Shown here: in pieces, positions 1 to 6,756 of the stretch
How the letters are laid out: every line of letters starts with the position of its first letter
Numbering within the stretch: position 1 is the first letter of the stretch
Assembly: GCA_020024055.1 (NCBI GenBank)
Contig: JAHHUI010000034.1
Location: 1 to 13,433, forward strand
Reading direction: 5' to 3'
DNA length: 13,433 bases
Origin: Spirochaetaceae bacterium
GTDB taxonomy: Bacteria > Spirochaetota > Spirochaetia > WRBN01
Notes under the pieces: generated by a model
Told to the model about the DNA's origin: nothing
What the model saw: the letters and a program-made list of their open reading frames with translations, nothing else
The model's database searches: none
Position numbers and translations under genes: made by a program

Positions 1-131
1 GAATTTATGTCAATAAAATTCAAAAAATACAAGCTTTTTCTTGGGTTTTTGCTCATATAAAATTGTTCTGTTAAAAAAGTAGAAAAGTTAGGATATAAGA
101 TGGTCATTAGTCTCTTTACCTTTACAAAATT

Positions 132-173
132 TTGCCAAATCTTTAAAATAATATATTATTTCTGATGAAGGGG
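132..173 (+). promoter_or_regulatory. Putative promoter and RBS of the class D beta-lactamase gene
   Basis: In the AT-rich, non-coding stretch 1-183 the best sigma70-like pair before the beta-lactamase is TTGCCA (132-137) and TATTAT (154-159), 16 bp apart. A purine-rich AAGGGG (168-173) lies 10 nt before the ATG at 184 and serves as Shine-Dalgarno. The hexamers are good but not perfect, and the whole region is so AT-rich that other pairs can be drawn, for example TTAAAA (71-76) with TATAAG (94-99). No BlaI-type operator or other clear repressor site was seen. The rest of 1-131 contains no gene that I can support. Confidence 0.45.
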
Positions 174-183
174 AATTTGGGAA

Positions 184-987
184 ATGCGCAGAAGCGCTTG
201 TTTATTATCCTGTATTTTATTATTTAGTTGTTTCTTCAAAAGGCCGCTTCCCGAATGGGACATTCAGAAAGTAGCCGCTATTTTCGAGCAAAACCAGGCA
301 ATAGGAACATTTGTTGTCTATGATGCGAAAACAGACTATCTGCTGATGTTTAACGAAACGCGTGCCCATCAAGCTTTTTATCCGGCTTCCACATTTAAAG
401 TAGCCAATAGCCTGATCGCCCTGAAAACAAAAGCTGTGTATGACGAGGATGAGGTTTTTTATCAGTATGAAGGCTATGAGGACTTTGATATGGAAGAATG
501 GGAAAATGATGCCAGTCTGCGTTCGGGTATCAAGGTGTCTCATGTTCCGGCATTTCAGGAATTGGCCCGCCGCATTGGATTGCAGAATATGCGCGAGCAA
601 TTAGATGTATTGGATTATGGCAATCGCGAAGTTGGTAATAATGTAGAGAATTTCTGGCTGGAAGGCCCGCTGAAAATCAGTGCCGTGCAGCAGGTATATT
701 TTTTGGCCGCCTTGGCCCAGGGCACATTGCCCTATCCCGAAGAAGTGCAGGAAACAGTGAGAGATATTTGTCTGCTGGAACAAGGGAAAGGCTGGGCTTT
801 ATATGGAAAAACAGGCTGGGCCACAAAAGAAAAAGACCCCGGCATAGGCTGGTTTGTCGGCTGGGTGAACAAGGGCAGGCACATTTACAGTTTTGCTTTG
901 AATATTGATATGACACATGCAGAGCAGGATTTGCCCAAAAGAGTTCAGCTGGCTAAAGAAAGCCTGCATGCTCTGGAAATTATTTGA
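184..987 (+). CDS. bla: Class D (OXA-type) serine beta-lactamase
   Basis: This 267-residue protein should hydrolyse beta-lactams in the periplasm through a serine acyl-enzyme. All class D signatures appear in order: STFK at 69-72 (nucleophile S69, general base K72, normally carbamylated), SHV at 119-121, YGN at 145-147, the tryptophan of NFW (W158) that shields the active-site lysine, and KTG at 209-211 followed by W212. The segment GNNVENFW...GPLKISAVQQ is very typical of OXA enzymes. The N-terminus is a short basic and hydrophobic export signal. LFSC ending at C16 could be a lipobox, so the enzyme may be membrane-anchored, but LLSC ending at C10 is an alternative. The length is normal for the family. 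The gene stands alone with its own promoter and Shine-Dalgarno and overlaps the convergent ogt by 8 bp. No transposon or integron sequence is adjacent, so it looks like a resident chromosomal gene. The family is certain; the substrate spectrum cannot be read from sequence. Confidence 0.95.
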   Translation: MRRSACLLSCILLFSCFFKRPLPEWDIQKVAAIFEQNQAIGTFVVYDAKTDYLLMFNETRAHQAFYPASTFKVANSLIALKTKAVYDEDEVFYQYEGYEDFDMEEWENDASLRSGIKVSHVPAFQELARRIGLQNMREQLDVLDYGNREVGNNVENFWLEGPLKISAVQQVYFLAALAQGTLPYPEEVQETVRDICLLEQGKGWALYGKTGWATKEKDPGIGWFVGWVNKGRHIYSFALNIDMTHAEQDLPKRVQLAKESLHALEII

Positions 988-1453
988 CAGAGCAAACCCC
1001 TTCCAATTTTAAAAGGGTTGTTTTTTTGCCTAGCCCGGCAGAGAAATTGCCGATTTTCCCGCTTTTTTGTATCACTCTATGACAGGGAATTATGATAAGG
1101 ATAGGATTTGCCCCACAGGCAGAGCCCACTGCGCGGCTGGCATTTTGGTCTGCAATCTCTTTGGCAATATCTTGATAATTGCATGTGTGCCCATGGGGAA
1201 TGCGTCGCAATGCCTGCCATACCTGCTTTTGGAAATTTGTTCCTTCAGGGTCTATGGGCACTGTGAACTGCATGCATTTTTTTTCAAAATATTCATTTAG
1301 TTCCTGCTGGGCCTGTTTCAGAATGGGATGGATAAAGTCTGTTTTTTCCATGTGAGCATCTTGGTCATCGATCATTAAATAGGTTAATCCATTTTCATTG
1401 CATCGCGCATGGGCAATGCCCAAAGGCGTGTTCCAGAAATGTGAATATATCAT
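980..1453 (-). CDS. ogt: Methylated-DNA--[protein]-cysteine S-methyltransferase (O6-alkylguanine repair)
   Basis: This suicide repair protein of 157 residues transfers the alkyl group from O6-alkylguanine (and O4-alkylthymine) in DNA to its own cysteine. The active-site motif PCHRVI contains the acceptor C124. RAVGSACGANP (107-117) is the helix-turn-helix recognition helix with the arginine that fills the gap left by the flipped base (R107). F74-Q75..V78-W79 and NYQDIA around Y93 are conserved DNA-binding and active-site wall elements, and SAGLGKK...LKLEG closes the domain. The N-terminal part (YSHFWNTPLG) matches the usual ribonuclease-like domain of Ogt proteins, so M1 at 1451-1453 fits the family length. 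There is no Ada-type metal-binding or AraC domain. No Shine-Dalgarno precedes the ATG; a promoter placed for leaderless transcription does (see 1454-1488). The 3' end overlaps the beta-lactamase tail to tail. Confidence 0.95.
   Translation of the reverse strand: MIYSHFWNTPLGIAHARCNENGLTYLMIDDQDAHMEKTDFIHPILKQAQQELNEYFEKKCMQFTVPIDPEGTNFQKQVWQALRRIPHGHTCNYQDIAKEIADQNASRAVGSACGANPILIIIPCHRVIQKSGKIGNFSAGLGKKTTLLKLEGVCSVK
995..1027 (+). terminator. Possible intrinsic terminator for the beta-lactamase, inside the 3' end of ogt
   Basis: Seven bases after the beta-lactamase stop, AACCC (995-999) can pair with GGGTT (1015-1019), extended by two A-T pairs after one mismatch. A G and a run of seven T (1021-1027) follow directly. 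The stem is short, so strength is uncertain. The element lies within the coding sequence of the convergent ogt gene, where the T run encodes lysines on the opposite strand. Confidence 0.45.
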
Positions 1454-1488
1454 ATTGGCATGATAATATGTGAGAGGGCTTTATTCAA
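1454..1488 (-). promoter_or_regulatory. Putative leaderless promoter of ogt with dyad
   Basis: Read on the minus strand, TTGAAT (1483-1488) and TATCAT (1460-1465) are 17 bp apart. Only six bases separate the -10 from the ATG, so transcription would begin at about the A of the start codon. A better -10 hexamer, TATTAT (1463-1468), exists but at a 14-bp spacing. No purine-rich ribosome binding site lies before the ATG. A 6-bp inverted repeat, CATATT (1451-1456) and AATATG (1465-1470), spans the -10 and the start codon and could be an operator. All of this is inferred from sequence. Confidence 0.4.
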
Positions 1489-1558
1489 CTGAAATTTTAT
1501 GAATAATTGATCTTAAAGTTCACTTAATTAGAGTTTTTGTCGATTGTGAAAAATAGAG

Positions 1559-2722
1559 ATGATTTTTTTTAATGAGAAGACCCGCAGAATTTCTCTTCTC
1601 ACGGCAGTTATTGCTATGTCTTTTGGGCTGTTTCCTAAAACAGCCTGGGCCCAGCAGCAAAGGCAAAGAAGAGAAAAATCTGTGGGGATAGTGGAAAATC
1701 AGGAGATCAATCTTCCTGATAATTTGCCTCCTCAAATATTGCTGAGCAAAGCCTGGGCCAGTTTTGACCTTCGCCGCATCGGTGATGCCCATTTATATGC
1801 CAATGCTGCCTGGAGAAGAAGCGGACAGAATTTTCCTGAGGCAAATTATCTCATTGGCCTGGTGCATTATGCCAATGCCGACTATACATTAGCCCAGCGT
1901 TATTTTAATCGCGCGCTGACAGAAGAACCCAATCCCAAGTCACGTGTATATTTTCTCTATGCTTCTGCGGCAATTCATGTGGCCGAGGGCAAAATTGATG
2001 ATTATGCCGCAGTAATGCGCAGCATTATGAATGAAGGATTGTCTCCCACCCAACAGGAATTACTAAAAAATCAGCGTCAGCAGGCGTTAAAAATCCTTTT
2101 TAAAATCGGATTAGACAGAGTTTTAGATTTATATCGCTGGCCAGGCCGGCGTGATATTTTTGCCGCTGAAAGCCTAGCTATGCTGATGTATCAGCGTTCT
2201 GTTTTGAAGGAAGAAGGCCGTTTACCCAAGCTAGAGAGGCCTTTATTCGAGCTGGATCCTGAACCTTTTCCCGGGCATGTGTATAACGAAAAGCAGCCGG
2301 GGTCCAATATACGCCCGGATATGGCTGAATCGGTTGAACTTTTGCTTTATGCTCTGGACAGCCAGGTGTCCACTATTATCAACAGAATGAAATATTATCG
2401 CCCCGATTATGCATTCACCACGCTGGAAAAGCTTTTTGAAGATGCCAAGAGCTATCGAGAAATTCGTGAATATGTCATGCAGGGCGGCTTGTATCGCACC
2501 TATTATCTCTTGGCTGTGGCGATGTATCGCTATAATCCCGATGATACGCAATATAAAGTATTGCTGAATAAGCTGCGTCTGATCCCTCAAGCAGGGGAAT
2601 GGGCGCAAAGGGCCCAGGCTCAGTTTGATGCCCCTTATACAGAAACATATAATTTAGAGAGCACAAAGCTGATTAATATCAGCCGCGGCCAGGCCACAGA
2701 CAACCTGTATACATTGTTCTAA
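1559..2722 (+). CDS. Exported TPR-like protein of unknown function
   Basis: The 387-residue product starts with a Sec signal peptide: basic NEKTRR, a hydrophobic stretch at about residues 11-25, and likely cleavage after AWA (residue 31) just before QQQRQRR. The mature protein is therefore periplasmic or outer-membrane associated. Residues about 55-150 look like two or three TPR-type helical pairs (alternating small and aromatic residues around AEANYLIGL-like and ADYTLAQRYFNRAL segments). The rest is helical, aromatic-rich and not assigned. A stop codon at 1547-1549 lies in frame just upstream, and the signal peptide begins at once, so the ATG at 1559 is the only sensible start, although no good Shine-Dalgarno is visible. 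It is the only gene in its transcription unit: ogt diverges from it and trkH converges on it, 25 bp away. Role unknown; a scaffold or envelope assembly part is a guess from the repeat type. Confidence 0.8.
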   Translation: MIFFNEKTRRISLLTAVIAMSFGLFPKTAWAQQQRQRREKSVGIVENQEINLPDNLPPQILLSKAWASFDLRRIGDAHLYANAAWRRSGQNFPEANYLIGLVHYANADYTLAQRYFNRALTEEPNPKSRVYFLYASAAIHVAEGKIDDYAAVMRSIMNEGLSPTQQELLKNQRQQALKILFKIGLDRVLDLYRWPGRRDIFAAESLAMLMYQRSVLKEEGRLPKLERPLFELDPEPFPGHVYNEKQPGSNIRPDMAESVELLLYALDSQVSTIINRMKYYRPDYAFTTLEKLFEDAKSYREIREYVMQGGLYRTYYLLAVAMYRYNPDDTQYKVLLNKLRLIPQAGEWAQRAQAQFDAPYTETYNLESTKLINISRGQATDNLYTLF

Positions 2723-2747
2723 TTTATTCACAAAGAGAAGTTAAAAG

Positions 2748-4211
2748 TTAATCTCCCCATTTGCGCCAGAAAATAGGCAGGAAAATAGCAAGAACGGTGA
2801 AGATTTCCAGGCGGCCGACAATCATGGCCACACCCAAAACAATTTTAATATAGGCTGGCATGCCGCTGTAATCAGCTGCAGGACCCGTGACACCCAGACC
2901 CGGGCCAATATTACCCAGGGCAGATAAACTGGTGGCAAGAGAATCCATCAAGGGGATATTGGCCGAAGAGACAATGATGGTAAGAATGAAAAGAATAATC
3001 AGATAGCAGGCAACAAAGCCGGAAATATGCGCAAGGAAGGGATTACTGATGAAATGTCCGTTCATGCGGGCGCGGAAAAATCCATTGGGATAAATAGAAG
3101 TTTTCAAGTCTGCAATGGTTTGTTTGGTCAGGGCCACAATGCGCGATATCTTAATGCCTCCTGAAGTGGAACCAATGCAGCCGCCACAGGCCATGGCAAT
3201 GAAAATAAGCGCGATGCATAAAGAGGGCCATAATTCATAATTGGTGATGACAAAGCCCGTGGTCGTGAGAATAGAAGCGATTTGAAAGCTACTGTGATGC
3301 AGGGCATATAAAAACGAATGATATGTGTTATTCAGCCATAGAACCAAGGCGGACCCGAGGCTTAATGCAAAGAACACCAGAGTATAGGCCTTAAATTCCG
3401 TGTCGATTAAAAAGGCTTTGGGATGGCCTTTCAGCAGCCAGAAGTACAATGAAAAATTTACCCCGCCCAGGAACATAAAAATCGTGATGATCAACTGAAT
3501 GGCCGTGCTGTAGCCGGCCACGCTGTCTGTACGGGGGGCCAGGCCTCCTGTGGATAGTGTGGCCAGGGAATAACAGGCGGCTTCGAAAATGGGCATGCCA
3601 AAGGCGATTAAAAGTCCAAATTGAATAAGCGTGAGCGAGAGATAGATAAACCATAAATATTTGGCGGTCCGTGTCATATGAAAAGACAGATGCGCCGGGT
3701 CATGTCCGGTGGCCTCGGCTTTGACAAGGCGCACGCCGCCGATACTCAAAAATGGCATCAAGGCCACAGTGAGCACGACAATGCCCATGCCGCCCAGCCA
3801 ATTTGTCATCCCGCGCCATAGGAGAATGGCCTTGGGCAGGCTTTCAATATTGCTGTAAATAGTGGCCCCGGTGGTGGTGAAGCCAGAGGCTGTTTCAAAA
3901 AAGGCATCGATGAAACCCACTCGCCCGGCCAGCATGAAGGGGAGGGCGCCCATAACAGAAATGATCAGCCAGCTGATGCTGACAAAGATCAAGCCGCTTT
4001 TAGTGGACATAATTTCATCATCGCGCCGCTTTCCCACGCATAATTTGATTAAGGCAGCAGAGCCGACAAAAACAAAAAGCGTGATGAGAAATGCAAAAAA
4101 TGCGTCTGCTTCGTTATAGGTGAGAGCCGCGGCAATGGGGAAAATGATAAAAACAGATATAATAGCTAGTAATGCTGCCAAAACCCGTAATATCGCGCGC
4201 AGATTAATCAT
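2748..4211 (-). CDS. trkH: Trk-type potassium uptake protein TrkH (membrane channel subunit)
   Basis: This is the 487-residue pore-forming subunit of a K+ uptake system in the inner membrane. It shows the four membrane-pore-membrane units of the TrkH/KtrB/HKT superfamily. Their selectivity-filter loops are SGFTTTGAT (filter G115), ATLSTGGLAPR (G222), LTTTGF (G319) and LGNIGPGLG (G436). It also has the conserved NWLGGMGIVV segment after the first pore and the GRLEIFT motif near the C-terminus (G467-R468). GSTSGGIK (347-354) corresponds to the intramembrane gate loop region after the third pore. Two extra N-terminal hydrophobic segments fit the long TrkH form rather than KtrB. The ATG shares one base with the trkA stop codon (TAATG), so translation is probably coupled to trkA. 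A GGAG lies 12 nt upstream inside trkA. It converges on the TPR-like gene. Confidence 0.97.
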   Translation of the reverse strand: MINLRAILRVLAALLAIISVFIIFPIAAALTYNEADAFFAFLITLFVFVGSAALIKLCVGKRRDDEIMSTKSGLIFVSISWLIISVMGALPFMLAGRVGFIDAFFETASGFTTTGATIYSNIESLPKAILLWRGMTNWLGGMGIVVLTVALMPFLSIGGVRLVKAEATGHDPAHLSFHMTRTAKYLWFIYLSLTLIQFGLLIAFGMPIFEAACYSLATLSTGGLAPRTDSVAGYSTAIQLIITIFMFLGGVNFSLYFWLLKGHPKAFLIDTEFKAYTLVFFALSLGSALVLWLNNTYHSFLYALHHSSFQIASILTTTGFVITNYELWPSLCIALIFIAMACGGCIGSTSGGIKISRIVALTKQTIADLKTSIYPNGFFRARMNGHFISNPFLAHISGFVACYLIILFILTIIVSSANIPLMDSLATSLSALGNIGPGLGVTGPAADYSGMPAYIKIVLGVAMIVGRLEIFTVLAIFLPIFWRKWGD

Positions 4212-5611
4212 TATTCAAACAGGCTCCGAATCTTTGCCAGTGATGCCCCTGAGACAGCCATCATGCCCACAATATCATCTTCATACATTTGAAAATCACC
4301 TGTGGGAATGACATAATTTTCTCCGCGCTGAACAAAAAGCGCCAGGCTGTCTTGCGGCCACTCCAATTCCAGAATCTTTTTATTGCATGCTTTGCTGTCT
4401 TTGCTAACAGAGAATTCAAATATTTCCACATCGCCGCCCAACAGACTGTGCACACGATGTACTGATCCGCCCAAAATAATTTTTAACAAAGCATCCACCA
4501 CGCTTTCGCGCTGGGAAAGAAGGCCATCCAGGCCCAACTGGGGCAGCAGGCGGCCATAGCTATAGCTTCCGGCAATGGCCAGGGTGTATCGGGCGCCCAG
4601 GAATTTCGCCTCGGCAGCCAACAGAATATTGCGCTCTTGATTTTGCAGACATGCAATAAACAGGTCATATTCCTGAAGCACAGTGTGGCTGAGTGTCTCA
4701 CCTTCGCCTACTTTCGCATTGATAACCATAGCCTTGGGGAATTTATCCGCCAGGATTTTGCACAGATCGCGTGATTCTTCAATAATCACCACTTCTGCCA
4801 TATTGCGTGCATAGCGGCTGAATTTTGTCGTGAAGTCTGAATTTTTTCGGCGATAGAATGTGGTGGCAATGGACTGGCCAATTTCCCCCCCGCCCACAAT
4901 CACAATGCGCTTGACGGCTTTGGCACGGCTTTTGTTTGTATTGTTCTGGGCCGTCAGGAAGGGGGCGATGCTGTCTTCACTGCCAAGCAGATAGGCAATG
5001 TCGTCTTCTTCAAAGACAAAATTTCCATGGGGAACGAAATATTCATTTTCGCGAATGACCAGCGGCACAAGAAATGGCTTGCTCGTCATAGCACGCATGG
5101 CGATCACATTTTTGCCAATCAGGCTGTTTTCGTCTTCCAGGCGCAAGGCCCGCAGCTGGAAACTGGACTTGCCAAAATACACCGCGCTGCCGGCACCGCC
5201 GTATCGTATGCCCGAAATCACTGCATCAGCAACGGCCTGATGACTGTGGATAAGGTAGTCGATGCCCAGTAATTTTTTCTCATGCCCAATCAACTGTGTA
5301 TAGGCCTCGGATCGCACACGGGCGCTGGTGATAATATTGGGGTTCATACCCGAGACCAGCTGGCAGGCTAGCAGATTCATTTCGTCTGAACCTGTCACGG
5401 CAACGAAATAAGTGAAAGCTTTAGGGTCAGCATTTTCCAATGCGTCTACGATATTGCCGTTGTTAATAAAGATGGGACAGTCTAAAACATTGCCGATGCT
5501 GCGGATGATATCCGAGTCCCGTTCTATCAGGGCGACATGTTTTTGTTGCACAACAAGCGGCCGGGCCAGCGCGATGCCCACCCCGCCGACACCTAAGATT
5601 AAGCTGCTCAT
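4211..5611 (-). CDS. trkA: Trk potassium uptake regulatory subunit TrkA
   Basis: This 466-residue cytoplasmic protein binds nucleotides and gates TrkH. It has the duplicated architecture of TrkA: RCK_N (about 1-135) and RCK_C (about 142-218), then a second RCK_N (about 234-380) and RCK_C (about 386-466). The first Rossmann fold has G7-V-G9-G-V-G12 with acidic E30 at the end of the second strand, and the second has GGGEIG (240-245) with E278/E279, so both halves look able to bind NAD(H) or ATP. Between glycine loop and acidic residue the second half carries about 15 extra residues (around 256-273, rich in basic and aromatic residues) compared with the first. Total length is normal. It is first in the trkA-trkH operon. 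The ATG lacks a Shine-Dalgarno; a promoter-like pair ends 7 nt before it. The N-terminus begins directly with the first beta strand, so the start is sound. Confidence 0.95.
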   Translation of the reverse strand: MSSLILGVGGVGIALARPLVVQQKHVALIERDSDIIRSIGNVLDCPIFINNGNIVDALENADPKAFTYFVAVTGSDEMNLLACQLVSGMNPNIITSARVRSEAYTQLIGHEKKLLGIDYLIHSHQAVADAVISGIRYGGAGSAVYFGKSSFQLRALRLEDENSLIGKNVIAMRAMTSKPFLVPLVIRENEYFVPHGNFVFEEDDIAYLLGSEDSIAPFLTAQNNTNKSRAKAVKRIVIVGGGEIGQSIATTFYRRKNSDFTTKFSRYARNMAEVVIIEESRDLCKILADKFPKAMVINAKVGEGETLSHTVLQEYDLFIACLQNQERNILLAAEAKFLGARYTLAIAGSYSYGRLLPQLGLDGLLSQRESVVDALLKIILGGSVHRVHSLLGGDVEIFEFSVSKDSKACNKKILELEWPQDSLALFVQRGENYVIPTGDFQMYEDDIVGMMAVSGASLAKIRSLFE

Positions 5612-5647
5612 TTAAAACAGGTTACAACTTTGGAATGATTTGGTCAA
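5612..5647 (-). promoter_or_regulatory. Putative leaderless promoter of trkA-trkH
   Basis: On the minus strand TTGACC (5642-5647), a near-consensus -35, is followed after 17 bp by TAACCT (5619-5624), a weak -10. Seven bases then lead to the trkA ATG. Transcription would start at or one base before the start codon, and no Shine-Dalgarno is present. The weakness of the -10 keeps confidence modest. Confidence 0.35.
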
Positions 5648-5707
5648 TGCTAATTTTCGATCAATTTCATACACAGGAGACTTTTTAAAAAATCTGGAAA
5701 ATATTAC

Positions 5708-5743
5708 TTGCCACAAGGAAAAACTTTGCCCATAATTAGCAAT
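5708..5743 (+). promoter_or_regulatory. Putative leaderless promoter of the SPFH-dnaE-murD unit
   Basis: TTGCCA (5708-5713) and CATAAT (5731-5736) are separated by 17 bp, and 7 bp (TAGCAAT) then lead to ATG at 5744. A transcript would begin at about the start codon. The TTG that could be read as an upstream start codon at 5708 is then simply the -35 box. No Shine-Dalgarno precedes either candidate start. Confidence 0.45.
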
Positions 5744-6715
5744 ATGAAAATCAGCGGTGCTGTGAATGCTCTTATTCGTCTCTTAAGCCTGCTTTTCCTT
5801 TTCGTTTTGGCTGGCTATTGGGTTTTTATTTCCGGGGTGGTGAATACAGCTATTCCGCAAGGCATGGTAGGTGTTGTTTATACGGCAACAGACGGCTATC
5901 GCCTGATCCCTGTCAATATGATGTGGAGCTGGGAAAAACTAATTCCCATGAATCTGCATATTTATGCTTTTGATCATTCTTTTCGGCGTATTTCTTTCAC
6001 ATTTTCGGGTGATTTGCCCGATGCTGCGGCTATTTCAGCCATGCCGCAATTTTCTTATGCAAATTTTCATTATGCCATGGCCGGCAGTGTGGAATATCGT
6101 CTAAGCCTGGAGGGTCTGCTATGGGCATTAACGAATCATTATCTCAAGCCCGATGGCCTGGCTGCTTATTATGAGCAGATGGATAAAGAAGTCCAAACGC
6201 GTATTAACATGATACTTTCAGCTTCTTCCGAGGCATGGACAGCCGGAGAAAGCCCCAATGATGAATTAATATTGAAACTGCGTGAGAGTTTTCCACATTT
6301 GGAATTCAGCTCTTTGGATATTGAAAAGCAAGAATTGCCCAATCTTGCAGCCTATCGTCGTGGTGTGGATTTTATTAATGTCGAGCATCAGCTTCGCCTT
6401 GAGGCGCGCAAATTGGAAGGACAAAAAAACATTGAAGTGACATTGCAGCAAGAAAGGCGTCTGCGTCTGCTGGAGAGATATGGCCAGCTGCTTACACGTT
6501 ATCCCATTTTGGTGTCTTTCTTTGCTGTGGATGAAGATAAACTGTTGCCCAGGGATTTAATTCACAGCTTTTTACCCACCACAGAAATGACGCAAGAGAC
6601 AGAAAATCAAGATCCGGTTGTGACTTTAGTCTCGCCTGCAGCGGAAAATTCCGCCCCTACAGCGCCTTCAATGAATGTGCAGCCTGCTGCCGATACTGGA
6701 ACAACAACACAATGA
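5744..6715 (+). CDS. SPFH/Band 7-like membrane protein, function unknown
   Basis: The product is 323 residues from the ATG at 5744. One hydrophobic segment (about residues 8-30) would anchor it in the inner membrane, with the rest forming a single soluble domain. After the anchor comes VNTAIPQGMVGVVYTATDGY, which resembles the start of SPFH (stomatin/prohibitin/flotillin) domains. An alpha/beta region with VEYRLS and a charged, probably coiled-coil helix (about 205-250, ending near LRLLERYGQLL) follow. The last 40 or so residues are rich in Pro, Ala, Thr and Ser and look disordered. I would not assign more than SPFH-like. An in-frame TTG at 5708 would add 12 residues but falls on the likely -35 box and would leave a poorer signal-anchor, so the ATG is preferred. 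It is the first gene of a unit with dnaE, 41 bp away, and murD; no terminator is visible after it. No known link to DNA polymerase explains this order. Confidence 0.6.
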   Translation: MKISGAVNALIRLLSLLFLFVLAGYWVFISGVVNTAIPQGMVGVVYTATDGYRLIPVNMMWSWEKLIPMNLHIYAFDHSFRRISFTFSGDLPDAAAISAMPQFSYANFHYAMAGSVEYRLSLEGLLWALTNHYLKPDGLAAYYEQMDKEVQTRINMILSASSEAWTAGESPNDELILKLRESFPHLEFSSLDIEKQELPNLAAYRRGVDFINVEHQLRLEARKLEGQKNIEVTLQQERRLRLLERYGQLLTRYPILVSFFAVDEDKLLPRDLIHSFLPTTEMTQETENQDPVVTLVSPAAENSAPTAPSMNVQPAADTGTTTQ

Positions 6716-6722
6716 GATAAAC

Positions 6723-6752
6723 ATGATGATTGATTATAAAGGAGCCTGTTAA
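6723..6752 (+). promoter_or_regulatory. Mini-ORF covering the dnaE Shine-Dalgarno
   Basis: Two adjacent ATG codons (6723 and 6726) open a nine-codon frame (MMIDYKGAC) that ends with TAA at 6750-6752, four bases before the preferred dnaE GTG. The strong Shine-Dalgarno AAAGGAG (6738-6744) lies inside it. Ribosomes translating the mini-ORF would run over this site and stop next to the dnaE start, so it could act as a leader peptide or coupling device. It may also be a chance frame; it has only a weak TGAGA before it. Confidence 0.25.
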
Positions 6753-6756
6753 ATCT

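Noticed and set aside
8..13. TTGACA on the minus strand (TGTCAA on plus) as the -35 box of a leftward promoter
   Set aside because: The matching -10 would lie outside the window, so it cannot be tested here.
30..48. Hairpin CAAG-CTTTTT-CTTG followed by a T run, as a terminator of a gene left of the window
   Set aside because: The stem is only 4 bp in an AT-rich stretch, and no gene end is visible to its left. It is not distinguishable from background.
2668..2683. Perfect 6-bp hairpin GCTGAT-TAAT-ATCAGC near the end of the TPR-like gene, as a terminator for trkH or the TPR gene
   Set aside because: It lies inside coding sequence, is followed by CGCGGCC and not a T run on the plus strand, and has no T run on the other side. 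It is most likely a chance palindrome.
3862..4311. Plus-strand open frames of 60-85 codons opposite trkH and trkA
   Set aside because: They are antisense shadows of well-conserved membrane and RCK domain coding sequence, with no ribosome binding sites and no recognisable protein features.
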